NCBI GenBank assembly: GCA_002405565.1
Contig: DHMB01000135.1
Location: 1 to 18,198 of the forward strand
Direction: 5' to 3'
DNA from: Clostridiales bacterium UBA4653
Lineage (GTDB): Bacteria; Bacillota; Clostridia; Oscillospirales; CAG-272
DNA: 18,198 nt
The notes under the pieces: model-generated
Told to the model about the DNA's origin: nothing
Database searches by the model: none
What the model saw: only the letters and a program-made list of their open reading frames with translations
Shown: positions 1-7,066 of the stretch, piece after piece
Position numbering within the stretch: position 1 is the stretch's first letter
Layout of the letters: each line of letters begins with the position of its first letter
Made by a program: the position numbers and the translations under genes

Positions 1-2
1 GC

Positions 3-1370
3 GCGTTTGCGGCTATCAGACTTTATAATTTCACTTTTGCAATATGCGCATTGTTCAACCTGCTTTCCGCGTTCCTGCTTCTCAACAGAAACGCATATGC
101 ATTCAAGATAATCTCCGCCGACGGAACAAAGAGGGTATTTGCGAGAGCGCCGAGAACGGACTGCCCGCGCGAAAATCTTGCCTTTGGAGAATATCTCAAT
201 GACGCTTCCGAGGTCTGCAAGGCGGAAAAGACAGAATTCATCAGCAATTTCTTCTCCGGCACAAACGAGGAGCCGAAGAGCCGTAAGCCTCTGAAGATTT
301 TTGTCCCCGCTGTGTTTGGAATTTCATTTATAGTTTTCCTTATTTCAATTATAGCGATCGACGGCTGTGATTTCTATCAGAGCATGACGAACGCATATGT
401 AACCTTCCTTATGACGGCTCCGCTTTCCGTTTTCCTCTCGTTTGCGTATTCGTCATATCTCGGAGCCGCAAGGGCATATTCGCACGGCGCGGCGATACTT
501 TCCGAGGCTACGCCGGAGAAATACGGCAATACGGCTGTTATAACCTTCACGGACGAGGACGCTTTCCCTGTGGACAGAATAAAGCTCAAGAGCGTCAAGG
601 TTATGGATAATAACAACATAGAGAAGGTTATCTATTATGCTTCGAGCGTGTTCTCCAAGATCGGCGGCCCGCTTGCGGCTGTATTCAAGGCGGCTTCGCT
701 TGATACGGCAAGCTCGGATAACGTTGAAATAAAGGAGCTTTCCGACCACGGTATCGACGCTGTTGTCGACGGGAAACACATTGTTGTCGGTCAGCCTGAA
801 TACATGGAAAATCAGTGCTTTGAAACGGTGAAGGAGGATTCCGACGCCGAGTGTATGGGCAGAACTAACAGAAGAATTATGTATCTCGCATGCGACGAGG
901 TTATAATTGCGAAGTTCTATATCCAGTACAACACCTCTCCCGATTTCATATATATCGTCAAACATCTTTATGAAAGCGGAATATGTGTTGCAATAAGCAC
1001 GATTGACCCCTGCATTGACGATGACATCCTTTATAAGAACCGTCTTGACCCCGAAAAGTACGCCATAAAGATAATAAAGGGAAGCGAGCCGGAGGGAACG
1101 CTTGAAAGAATTTCGTCGTTTGACTGCGGTATCGCGTCGACAGGGTCGCTCAAGGGCATGGTCAAAACGCTCATGCTTTGCGACAGGCTTTCAAACCTCG
1201 TCAAGACAAATCTTGCAATGAAGATTGTTTCCGCCGTTGTCGGCGCGATAATAATCGGACTTGTCATAGGAGCGGGCGCTATGGGCGGCTTTGCCACGAT
1301 AATTCCGGCGCTTTATCAGCTCTTCTGGATGATACCGATGTATCTCGTTTCAAAGGTCTACATAAGATAA
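3..1370 (+). CDS. P-type ATPase-like membrane protein, catalytically degenerate, 5' end outside window
   Basis: The frame is open from base 3, so the true start lies upstream; the TTG at 51 is internal. About 455 C-terminal codons are visible. The layout follows the second half of a P1B-type ATPase: a membrane pair, a TAPL stretch (411-422) where the CPx membrane motif would be, the usual helix after it, then ITFTDEDAFP (552-569 codes DEDAFP) at the place of DKTGT, GGPLAA in place of the HP motif, a VVDGKHIVVG nucleotide-domain strand, STID where TGD would be, a shrunken stretch in place of GDGxND, and a final membrane pair. No TGES motif is seen in the visible part. The fold resemblance is my inference from motif order and spacing. 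Because the phosphorylation motif is lost, ATP-driven ion pumping is unlikely; a regulatory or scaffold role is possible but unknown. Confidence 0.7.
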   Translation, partial: AFAAIRLYNFTFAICALFNLLSAFLLLNRNAYAFKIISADGTKRVFARAPRTDCPRENLAFGEYLNDASEVCKAEKTEFISNFFSGTNEEPKSRKPLKIFVPAVFGISFIVFLISIIAIDGCDFYQSMTNAYVTFLMTAPLSVFLSFAYSSYLGAARAYSHGAAILSEATPEKYGNTAVITFTDEDAFPVDRIKLKSVKVMDNNNIEKVIYYASSVFSKIGGPLAAVFKAASLDTASSDNVEIKELSDHGIDAVVDGKHIVVGQPEYMENQCFETVKEDSDAECMGRTNRRIMYLACDEVIIAKFYIQYNTSPDFIYIVKHLYESGICVAISTIDPCIDDDILYKNRLDPEKYAIKIIKGSEPEGTLERISSFDCGIASTGSLKGMVKTLMLCDRLSNLVKTNLAMKIVSAVVGAIIIGLVIGAGAMGGFATIIPALYQLFWMIPMYLVSKVYIR

Positions 1371-1375
1371 ATATG

Positions 1376-1403
1376 AAAAGCGGTGCCTTCGGGCACCGTT
1401 TTT
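1376..1403 (+). terminator. Rho-independent terminator after the P-type ATPase-like gene
   Basis: A perfect 7-bp stem CGGTGCC/GGCACCG (1381-1387 and 1392-1398) closes a TTCG tetraloop. It is flanked by AAAAG upstream and TTTTT downstream, which also pair. It lies 10 bases past the stop codon. Confidence 0.92.
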
Positions 1404-1499
1404 CATTGACCGCCGCATATTTTTCATCTTCTGTTTTCGCGCCGTCGCACGTGCCGGAAAGAAAAATCGGCATAAGCGAAAAAATTTTTCCAAAAGGTA

Positions 1500-1528
1500 T
1501 TGACAAGCGGCGGGCTTTGTGATAGTAT
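1500..1528 (+). promoter_or_regulatory. Sigma-A promoter of the amino-acid ABC importer
   Basis: TTGACA (1500-1505), a 17-base spacer, and TAGTAT (1523-1528) preceded by TGA, which makes an extended -10. An A6T5 tract at 1479-1489 sits where an UP element would help RNA polymerase. The predicted start is near 1535. Confidence 0.85.
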
Positions 1529-1534
1529 TGCATC

Positions 1535-1558
1535 ATCACTTTATCGTATTAAAGTGAT
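1535..1558. promoter_or_regulatory. Perfect inverted repeat at the transcription start, candidate operator
   Basis: ATCACTTTA (1535-1543) and TAAAGTGAT (1550-1558) are exact reverse complements with a 6-base spacer. The repeat begins at the predicted +1 of the ABC promoter, a position where a bound repressor would block initiation. It could instead fold at the 5' end of the mRNA. It does not match the CodY, ArgR, CcpA, Rex or PerR sites I know, so the regulator is unassigned. Confidence 0.6.
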
Positions 1559-1591
1559 AAAACAATGAATTCAGTCAAGGGGAACACGAAA

Positions 1592-2380
1592 ATGAAAAAA
1601 GCTTTTATAAAAATTGCGGCGCTTGCGGTCGCCGTCACAATGATATGCGTTGCGCTCTGCTCATGCGGAGGAAAGAAGGGATTCACCGTCGGCTTTGACG
1701 CCGATTTCCCGCCTTACGGCTACATAGACGAAAACGGCGAATACACAGGCTTTGATATAGAGCTTGCAAAGGAAGTTGCAAAGAGAAACGGCTGGGAAAT
1801 AAAGCTCAAGGCAATCGACTGGAACGCAAAGGACTCGCTCCTTTCGTCCGGCGCGATAGATTGCATATGGAACGGCTTTACGATGAACGGCAGAGAAGAT
1901 AAATACACATGGACAAAGGCTTATGTCGATAACAGCCAGGTTGTTGTTGTAAAGAGCGACAGCGGCATAAGCTCGCTTGCCGACCTTGCCGGAAAGACGG
2001 TTGCCGTTCAGTCCGATTCGTCCGCGCTTTCGATACTTACGGATGAAGAAAACGCAGAAATGGTCGCGCTTGCCGCCACATTCGCAAAGCTCAAGGAATA
2101 CGGCGATTACAACGCGGCGTTCCTCGCGCTCGAAAGCGGCGCGGTTGACGCTATCGCAATGGATATAGGCGTTGCTAAATATCAGATTGAATCGAGAGGC
2201 GACGGCTACAAGCAGCTCGATACGATTCTTGCTTCCGAGCAATACGGAATAGGCTTTGCGCTCGGAAATACGGAGCTCTGCGATGCCGTTTCAAAGACGC
2301 TTTCCGAAATTATGGCGGACGGAACATATGATAAGCTCGCAGAGAAGTTCGGAATCGACGGCGCCATCAAGTGGAACTGA
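1592..2380 (+). CDS. Polar amino-acid ABC transporter, substrate-binding lipoprotein (family 3)
   Basis: This is the solute-binding part of an importer, anchored outside the membrane. I chose the ATG at 1592 rather than 1565 because AAGGGG stands 9 bases before it and the protein then begins with a proper lipoprotein signal: a Lys-rich start, a hydrophobic core and the lipobox L-C-S-C, with Cys25 as the likely lipid-modified residue. The mature part has the family-3 signatures GFDADFPPYGY, TGFDIELAKEVAKR and an SGAIDCIWNGFT segment, followed by a lobe-2 repeat (GKTVAVQSDS, ESGAVDAIAMD). Length is 262 residues, normal for the family. The permease and ATPase follow in the same direction. Ligand type (polar, cystine-like or basic amino acid) cannot be fixed from sequence alone. 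Confidence 0.93.
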   Translation: MKKAFIKIAALAVAVTMICVALCSCGGKKGFTVGFDADFPPYGYIDENGEYTGFDIELAKEVAKRNGWEIKLKAIDWNAKDSLLSSGAIDCIWNGFTMNGREDKYTWTKAYVDNSQVVVVKSDSGISSLADLAGKTVAVQSDSSALSILTDEENAEMVALAATFAKLKEYGDYNAAFLALESGAVDAIAMDIGVAKYQIESRGDGYKQLDTILASEQYGIGFALGNTELCDAVSKTLSEIMADGTYDKLAEKFGIDGAIKWN

Positions 2381-2407
2381 AAAACACGAAACCATTATAA
2401 AATCCTG

Positions 2408-2442
2408 AAGTGTCGGAGCCGATACGTGCGGCTCCTTCACTT
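2408..2442 (+). promoter_or_regulatory. Intercistronic stem-loop between binding protein and permease
   Basis: GGAGCCG (2415-2421) pairs with CGGCTCC (2429-2435) around a 7-base loop. Beyond a 2x2 internal loop, AAGTG (2408-2412) pairs with CACTT (2438-2442). No T-run follows, so it is not a standard terminator. Such hairpins after binding-protein genes commonly protect the upstream mRNA 3' end, giving more binding protein than permease; that role here is inference. Confidence 0.65.
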
Positions 2443-2462
2443 ATGTTTACGGAGAAACTGTT

Positions 2463-3119
2463 ATGAACGTACTCACAATGCTCAGGCTCCTGCTTTCGGG
2501 CATGGGCATGACCGCACTCATCTTTTTTGTAACGCTTATTCTCTCCCTTCCGCTCGGAATGGGGATTGCGTTTTGCAGAATGTCCAAAAATCCCGTTCTG
2601 CGCGGAATAACGAAGGTCTATATATCGATTATGCGCGGCACGCCGCTCATGCTTCAGTTGCTTGTTGTCAGATACGGCCCGTATTTTATTTTCAGAGTTA
2701 AGCTCAGCGACTCTTACGATTTATATGCGGTGCTCATCGCATTTGTGATAAACTATGCCGCATATTTTGCGGAGATATACCGCAGCGGAATTGAGTCAAT
2801 CCCGCAGGGACAATACGAGGCGGCAAGGCTTCTCGGCTTCGGCAAGGGCAGGACGTTCACAATGATCATCCTTCCGCAGGTGATAAAGCGGGTGCTTCCG
2901 TCAATCACAAACGAAACGATTACGCTTGTCAAGGATACGTCGCTTGCGTTCACAATCGGCGTGATTGAAATGTTCACGCGCGCAAAGCAGATTGCGGCGG
3001 CGGAAACGTCGATGTTGCCTTATGTTTTCGCGGGAATACTGTATTACATTTTCAATTACGCGGTTGCTTTCGGCATGGAAAAAGCCGAAAAGGCTTTCGG
3101 ATATTATGAGGTGAAATAA
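2463..3119 (+). CDS. Polar amino-acid ABC transporter, permease (HisM/GlnP type)
   Basis: This integral membrane subunit forms the translocation path. The ATG at 2463 has GGAG 8 bases upstream. The 218 residues contain about five hydrophobic segments, the early IMRGTPLMLQL signature of the HisM/GlnP group, and the EAA coupling loop at YEAARLLGFGKGRTF, followed by IILPQVIKRVLPS, which docks to the ATPase. Size fits the family. Only one permease gene is present, so a homodimer is expected. It sits after the binding protein and one base before the ATPase gene. Confidence 0.94.
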   Translation: MNVLTMLRLLLSGMGMTALIFFVTLILSLPLGMGIAFCRMSKNPVLRGITKVYISIMRGTPLMLQLLVVRYGPYFIFRVKLSDSYDLYAVLIAFVINYAAYFAEIYRSGIESIPQGQYEAARLLGFGKGRTFTMIILPQVIKRVLPSITNETITLVKDTSLAFTIGVIEMFTRAKQIAAAETSMLPYVFAGILYYIFNYAVAFGMEKAEKAFGYYEVK

Positions 3120-3120
3120 A

Positions 3121-3897
3121 GTGGAAGAGATACTTGCGATAAAAGACCTTAAAAAGGATTTTGACGGGCTCGGCGTGCTTTCCGGCGTGTCGCTTTCCGT
3201 GAAAAAGGGCGAGGTCGTGTCGATTATCGGCTCGTCTGGAAGCGGAAAATCGACCTTGCTCCGCTGTGCAACCATGCTTGAAAAGATTTCTTCCGGGTCG
3301 ATTTCTTATAAAGGCGAGAAAATGGCTTGGACAGACGAGACGGGAAAGGTCATATACGCGCCGAAGGCAGAGCTTGCGAAGATACGCTCTTATTTCGGGC
3401 TGGTTTTTCAGAGCTTCAATCTTTTCCCGCATATGACCGTGCTCAAAAACATAACCGCCGCGCCGATAACCGTCATGAAAATGCCCAAGGCGCAGGCGGA
3501 AGCCGAAGCGATGGAGCTTCTTTCGAAAATGGGACTTGCGGACAAGGCAAATGAATATCCGTGCAGGCTTTCCGGCGGACAGCAACAGCGCGTATCAATT
3601 GCGCGGGCGCTTATATGTAAGCCGGAGATACTCTTTTTCGACGAGCCGACCTCCGCTCTCGATCCGGAGCTGACGTCCGGCATATTGAAGGTTATAAAAG
3701 ATCTTGCGGCGGAGAAAATGACGATGGTTATCGTCACGCACGAGATGAATTTCGCAAGGGACGTTTCGGACAGGATAATTTTTGTAAGCGACGGACTCAT
3801 ATCCGCAGAGGGAACGCCCGATGAGCTTTTCAGAAATACGGAAAACGAACGCCTCAAACGCTTTCTCTCGTCGTTTTACGGCGGGGAAGAAAACTGA
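3121..3897 (+). CDS. Polar amino-acid ABC transporter, ATP-binding protein (GlnQ/HisP type)
   Basis: This cytoplasmic subunit powers the importer. GTG start with AGGTG about 8 bases upstream, one base after the permease stop. Walker A is GSSGSGKST (residues 37-45), Q-loop Gln97, signature LSGGQ (150-154), Walker B LFFDEP with Asp174 and Glu175, and switch His207 in IVTHEM. A short insert around residues 69-85, before the Q-loop, is like that in HisP-type ATPases. All catalytic residues are intact and the 258-residue length is normal. It ends the three-gene transport operon before a bidirectional terminator. Confidence 0.95.
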   Translation: MEEILAIKDLKKDFDGLGVLSGVSLSVKKGEVVSIIGSSGSGKSTLLRCATMLEKISSGSISYKGEKMAWTDETGKVIYAPKAELAKIRSYFGLVFQSFNLFPHMTVLKNITAAPITVMKMPKAQAEAEAMELLSKMGLADKANEYPCRLSGGQQQRVSIARALICKPEILFFDEPTSALDPELTSGILKVIKDLAAEKMTMVIVTHEMNFARDVSDRIIFVSDGLISAEGTPDELFRNTENERLKRFLSSFYGGEEN

Positions 3898-3907
3898 TCG
3901 GAAAAAT

Positions 3908-3935
3908 AAAAAACGCGCCGTATGGCGCGTTTTTT
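3908..3935. terminator. Bidirectional terminator between convergent operons
   Basis: CGCGCC (3914-3919) and GGCGCG (3924-3929) form a stem around GTAT, with six A before and six T after. It therefore works for the ABC operon on the plus strand and for the P-II operon on the minus strand, whose last stop codon is 8 bases away. Confidence 0.92.
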
Positions 3936-3942
3936 GGCTTTA

Positions 3943-4278
3943 TCAGTCCTTTTTGTCTTTGAGCGGCGGTATTCCGATGACTTTGTCGACCGGAATCGAA
4001 AATGCAATGCCCTGACCGTCCGTATCGAGACCGACCTTCTGATATACGGCATGCATAATGCTGTCTCTTATCTCGTTTCTGACAAGAATGATAACGATCT
4101 CTTTTTCGGGCTGAATTGTGATTCCGAAGAGCTTTTCAGCTTCGGAATTTGCCGTGCCTCTCGCGTGAATAACGGTGCCGCCTCTCGCCCCGAATTCCTT
4201 TGCCGCATCCATGACGGCGTCTCCGAAGCCGGAGTTTACAACGCACATTATCGCCTGACAGTTTGTGAGTATATCCAT
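3943..4278 (-). CDS. P-II-like regulatory protein, second copy
   Basis: This is a 111-residue P-II superfamily protein, a trimeric signalling fold that senses ligands through bound nucleotides and often controls membrane transporters. I chose the ATG at 4278, not 4326, because GGGAG lies 8 bases before it and the longer frame would overlap the preceding gene. Visible features are GFGDAVMDAAKEFGARGGTVI and RGTA in the strand before the T-loop, a short loop without the Tyr that is uridylylated in GlnB, then IVIILVR and GIAFSIPVDKVIGI for the C-terminal strands. It starts one base after the stop of the other P-II gene, behind a DUF1538 membrane protein. Target and ligand are unknown. Confidence 0.85.
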   Translation of the reverse strand: MDILTNCQAIMCVVNSGFGDAVMDAAKEFGARGGTVIHARGTANSEAEKLFGITIQPEKEIVIILVRNEIRDSIMHAVYQKVGLDTDGQGIAFSIPVDKVIGIPPLKDKKD

Positions 4279-4279
4279 T

Positions 4280-4660
4280 TCACATTCTCCCTTCATTGTT
4301 GTTGCTGAGGAAACGGTACACCGCAACGCCGATTATACTTGACATTGACACCGTGAAGGCGATACCTTTTCCGTTTTTTATCGTATGGAATTTCTCATCA
4401 AGGAAACGGAGAATCATATCTTCGTTGTCCTCTCTGATGACGCTCATTATAACGGATTTGTTCTTATCCGAAAGACCGAGCATCTGCATAATTTCCTTTG
4501 TCGCCGTGCCTCTTGCCGCTGCGGAAAGCTGCATATTGGCGCCGAACCCCTGAATGAGCGCGGTATAAAGCTCCGCTTTTTCTCGGTTTACTATTGTGAA
4601 GAGGAGCTTCAGCTTCGGAGGCGCGAGTTGTTTTTTCTTTGAATTTTCTCTTATATCCAT
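4280..4660 (-). CDS. P-II-like regulatory protein, first copy
   Basis: A 126-residue P-II superfamily member with AAGGAGG 8 bases before the ATG. Like its neighbour it has an RGTA segment, a short T-loop region without a conserved Tyr, and a GKGIAFTVSMSSIIGV C-terminal part. It also carries a basic N-terminal tail (KKKQ) and a C-terminal tail that the neighbour lacks. The two copies are clearly diverged, so they may form mixed trimers or sense different states. It lies 13 bases after the DUF1538 gene, which is the likely membrane partner. Not classical GlnB/GlnK. Confidence 0.82.
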   Translation of the reverse strand: MDIRENSKKKQLAPPKLKLLFTIVNREKAELYTALIQGFGANMQLSAAARGTATKEIMQMLGLSDKNKSVIMSVIREDNEDMILRFLDEKFHTIKNGKGIAFTVSMSSIIGVAVYRFLSNNNEGRM

Positions 4661-4673
4661 TGTAAATGCCTCC

Positions 4674-5258
4674 TTACATAAAGTTGATTATCTGCTCGTC
4701 GTCGGCTTCGAGAATACGTTTCATTGCAATCTTCTGCTTGACTTTTCTCGTTATGACCGCTTTGAAGCCGAGAAGCTGAATGGTTATGAGAGGCGTCATC
4801 GCGACCATTGCCACAACGCCGAACGCGTTCGACATTATCTTGCTTTCACCGCCGAGCATATAGCAAACGCCGACAGCAAAGGGAAGAATGAAGCTCGATG
4901 TCAGCGGGCCGCTTGCAACGCCGCCGGAGTCGAAGGCAATGGCGGTATAAAGTCCCGGGATGAAGAATGAAAGTCCGAGAGAAATGAAATATCCGGGGAT
5001 GAGATAATAAAGTATGCTGAAATCAAGCACAATGCGGAGCATGGAAAGCCCGATTGATATTCCGACGCCGACGGAGAGGGCAATCATCATTGACGATTTG
5101 ATGACGGTGCCGCCCGTGATTTCCTCAACCTGCTTGTTGAGAACGTGGACGGCGGGCTCTGCGAGAACGACGACCGTTCCGAGAATAAATCCGAAAACGA
5201 TTATAATCCAGGGCGAATTTTTCGCAAGCTCCGTGCCCATCTTATAGCCTATCGGCAT
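4674..5258 (-). CDS. DUF1538 membrane protein, C-terminal half (separated by a frameshift)
   Basis: This is the second DUF1538 repeat of a duplicated membrane protein. The first ATG in this frame is at 5258, but it has no good ribosome binding site and starting there would cut off the first membrane segment (KLIQIIIGIAYTVIG and LVIFLTAVNVGFMPIG). That segment is encoded in the same open frame upstream, 5259-5345, overlapping the end of the N-terminal half. Shared repeat signatures are AEPAVHVLNKQVEEI here versus AEPDLTVLATQVKDI in the N half, and AFDSGGVASGP versus AFDSGGVTTGP. If the frames are joined at the A-run, the product is about 508 residues. Predicted role is transport or channel activity regulated by the P-II-like partners; the substrate is unknown. 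Confidence 0.75.
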   Translation of the reverse strand: MPIGYKMGTELAKNSPWIIIVFGFILGTVVVLAEPAVHVLNKQVEEITGGTVIKSSMMIALSVGVGISIGLSMLRIVLDFSILYYLIPGYFISLGLSFFIPGLYTAIAFDSGGVASGPLTSSFILPFAVGVCYMLGGESKIMSNAFGVVAMVAMTPLITIQLLGFKAVITRKVKQKIAMKRILEADDEQIINFM

Positions 5259-5323
5259 AAATCCGACGTTTACCGCCGTGAGGAAGATGACAAGCCCGAT
5301 GACCGTATACGCTATGCCGATGA

Positions 5324-5345
5324 TTATCTGAATGAGTTTTTTTTC
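5324..5345 (-). other. Frameshift site at a run of eight A in the DUF1538 gene
   Basis: On the minus strand CCG is followed by eight A (5344-5337) and CTC. The N-half frame reads KLPKKNSFR and stops at 5326-5324. A -1 shift in the run gives KLPKKKLIQIIIG and continues into the C half without interruption. The zero frame contains A_AAA_AAC, a recognised slippery pattern, and runs of this length also allow RNA polymerase slippage. A lost base (A9 to A8), real or from sequencing, would look the same. Confidence 0.7.
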
Positions 5346-6199
5346 GGCAATTTGAGGAAAATGACCTGCAAAACGAAGAAGAAAAGCGAAATCAGTCCGA
5401 TTGCGATAATTACTTCCTTTGCAACGGAAAGCAGCGCCTGGCCGAAGTTTTCTCCGAGATGAGAGTCGATTGAATAATCGGGCAGTTTATATGTAATATT
5501 GCCTTTTGCAAATATGCCGAGCGCAGTTACCGCGAGTATCGGGCCGATGGAGCACATTGCAATCAGACCGAAGCTGTTTTCTTCAACATTGCGACCGCCG
5601 AGCGTTATAGCTATGCCGACGCCGAGCGCCATTATGAAAGGAACCGTTATCGGGCCGGTCGTAACGCCGCCGGAGTCAAAGGCGAGGGCAAGGAAGTCCG
5701 CATTGCCGTTTATGACGACGAGCGACGTCAGCGCAAACAGAAGCATATAGAAGAACATGAGAAGCGTTGACAGCTGCTTACGGAAAACTATTTTCAGCAC
5801 GGACAACAGCAAAAATATTCCGACGCCGACGCCGACGGAAACCGTCAATACGGTTGGATTTATGATATCCTTGACCTGCGTTGCGAGAACCGTCAAATCG
5901 GGTTCGGCAACCGTTATCAGTACGCCCATCGCAAAGCATACAATGAGCAGAAGCGAGAGCTTTTTCGTTTTTGTGAGTCCTATGCCGATGTGCTCTCCCA
6001 TCGGGGTCATGGCGAGATCCGCGCCGAGGTTGAACAGCGCAATTCCCAGGATCAGCAGAACCGAGGAAATCAGAAATACCGTCAGTTCTTTTGGTGAAAA
6101 GTTGACAAGCGGCGTCAGGTTGAGAAGAAATACAATCGCCGTTACGGGAAGTACGGAGGTGAGTGCTTCGCCGATTTTTTTCCCAAGAGCCTTTATCAA
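5324..6199 (-). CDS. DUF1538 membrane protein, N-terminal half
   Basis: First DUF1538 repeat of a duplicated hydrophobic protein. TTG start at 6199 with AAGGAGG 9 bases upstream; no ATG suits better. The protein begins MIKALGKKIGEALTSVLPVTAIVFLLNL, which fits this family, and has several membrane segments, an AEPDLTVLATQVKDI loop, and a Gly-rich AFDSGGVTTGPITVP segment that recurs in the C half. Residues from about 230 begin the cytoplasmic linker (LGENFGQALLS) and first helix of the second repeat, then the frame ends abruptly after the A-run. It has its own sigma-A promoter and heads an operon with two P-II-like genes. From memory, related proteins often carry both repeats in one chain of about 500 residues. 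Confidence 0.8.
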   Translation of the reverse strand: MIKALGKKIGEALTSVLPVTAIVFLLNLTPLVNFSPKELTVFLISSVLLILGIALFNLGADLAMTPMGEHIGIGLTKTKKLSLLLIVCFAMGVLITVAEPDLTVLATQVKDIINPTVLTVSVGVGVGIFLLLSVLKIVFRKQLSTLLMFFYMLLFALTSLVVINGNADFLALAFDSGGVTTGPITVPFIMALGVGIAITLGGRNVEENSFGLIAMCSIGPILAVTALGIFAKGNITYKLPDYSIDSHLGENFGQALLSVAKEVIIAIGLISLFFFVLQVIFLKLPKKNSFR

Positions 6200-6237
6200 A
6201 TCAAATCGCCTCCTTTTATTTTTAATATATCATATCT

Positions 6238-6266
6238 ATTCTACCATACGGAAAGAACCAAGTCAA
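6238..6266 (-). promoter_or_regulatory. Sigma-A promoter of the DUF1538/P-II operon
   Basis: On the minus strand: TTGACT (6266-6261), a 17-base spacer, and TAGAAT (6243-6238). It lies about 40 bases before the TTG start at 6199. Confidence 0.9.
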
Positions 6267-6320
6267 CGAATTTTTTGCGCCGAAAAGCCTACTTTTTTAT
6301 ACAATTTTGTCCGTGTGCAC

Positions 6321-6355
6321 AAAAAACGCCCGTCGCAAAGCCGACGGGCGTTTTT
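6321..6355 (-). terminator. Terminator of the nrdR-led operon (works in both directions)
   Basis: A perfect 9-bp stem CGCCCGTCG/CGACGGGCG (6327-6335 and 6342-6350) with a 6-base loop, six A on one side and five T on the other. It lies just after the stop of the zinc-ribbon membrane gene and shields the next promoter. Confidence 0.93.
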
Positions 6356-6367
6356 AATTGACCTAAA

Positions 6368-7066
6368 TCAAAGGAAAAATTTCTTTTCAATCTTCTCGCA
6401 AAGCGCTTTGTTGCGTCCGATGAGGAAAGTTGCAACCGCGAGGAGAATGAAAGTCACGGCAGGGTAGAATGACCATGCAAAGCTATCGCGCACTTTGAAG
6501 GTCGTGTTTATCAGAAACTCAACAAGCACGCAGAACAGTCCGAGAAAGATCATCGAAACAGCCGCAACCGTAAGCGATGAAATTTTCTTCTCCTTTTTCA
6601 GCAGCGATATTATCGCGATGAACACGGCAAGCACCGTGACAATCGGCATGGCGAAGGTCAGAAACCATGTGCCCTTGGTTTTAAGCTCTATGAAGAGCAG
6701 AAATCCGAGAATGTCCGCGGCTATCAGCACTGTGCATGTCACCCCGTGCTTTGAAAGAAGAATGGGGAAGACTATCATGAGATAAATGCACAGAAGTGAC
6801 GCCATCACATATGCCGACCAGGTTATTGAGCGGTTTATCGTATAGTCGCAAAGGGTTGTCAGAAAATCGGGCAGGAGGAGAATGAGCGTTATGAGCGATA
6901 CCACCGTGCTCTTTTTGATTTTCACCTTCGGCGTCGGCGAATAGACGGGATAAGAATGTATATGCTCATCGTCCATTTCGCGCGGATTTATTACTTTGGT
7001 GCCGCAGAGCGGGCATTTTTTTGCCCCCTTTTCAAGCTCGACACCGCAATTCACGCAGTATGACAT
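6368..7066 (-). CDS. Zinc-ribbon membrane protein (DUF6320-like)
   Basis: The 232-residue protein opens with a zinc ribbon: Cys4, Cys7, Cys18 and Cys21 (CVNC...CPLC). A polar linker with His and Pro follows, then about six hydrophobic helices and a basic end. The ATG at 7066 overlaps the acyltransferase stop by one base (TGATG), with GAGG just inside the upstream gene, so translation is coupled. From memory, DUF6320-type proteins occur next to acyltransferase and alpha/beta hydrolase genes in Clostridia, as here. The ribbon faces the cytoplasm if the positive-inside rule holds. Molecular function is unknown; it may anchor or regulate the enzymes. Confidence 0.78.
   Translation of the reverse strand: MSYCVNCGVELEKGAKKCPLCGTKVINPREMDDEHIHSYPVYSPTPKVKIKKSTVVSLITLILLLPDFLTTLCDYTINRSITWSAYVMASLLCIYLMIVFPILLSKHGVTCTVLIAADILGFLLFIELKTKGTWFLTFAMPIVTVLAVFIAIISLLKKEKKISSLTVAAVSMIFLGLFCVLVEFLINTTFKVRDSFAWSFYPAVTFILLAVATFLIGRNKALCEKIEKKFFL

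Noticed and set aside
453..965. 170-codon minus-strand open frame
   Set aside because: Shadow of the P-type ATPase-like gene; no start signals and no recognisable motif.
1478..1490. GAAAAAATTTTTC as a possible CodY site
   Set aside because: The arms are in the wrong order for the CodY box; an UP element is a simpler reading.
5259..5345. Independent start for the DUF1538 C half upstream of 5258
   Set aside because: No ATG, GTG or TTG codon occurs in frame between 5259 and 5345.
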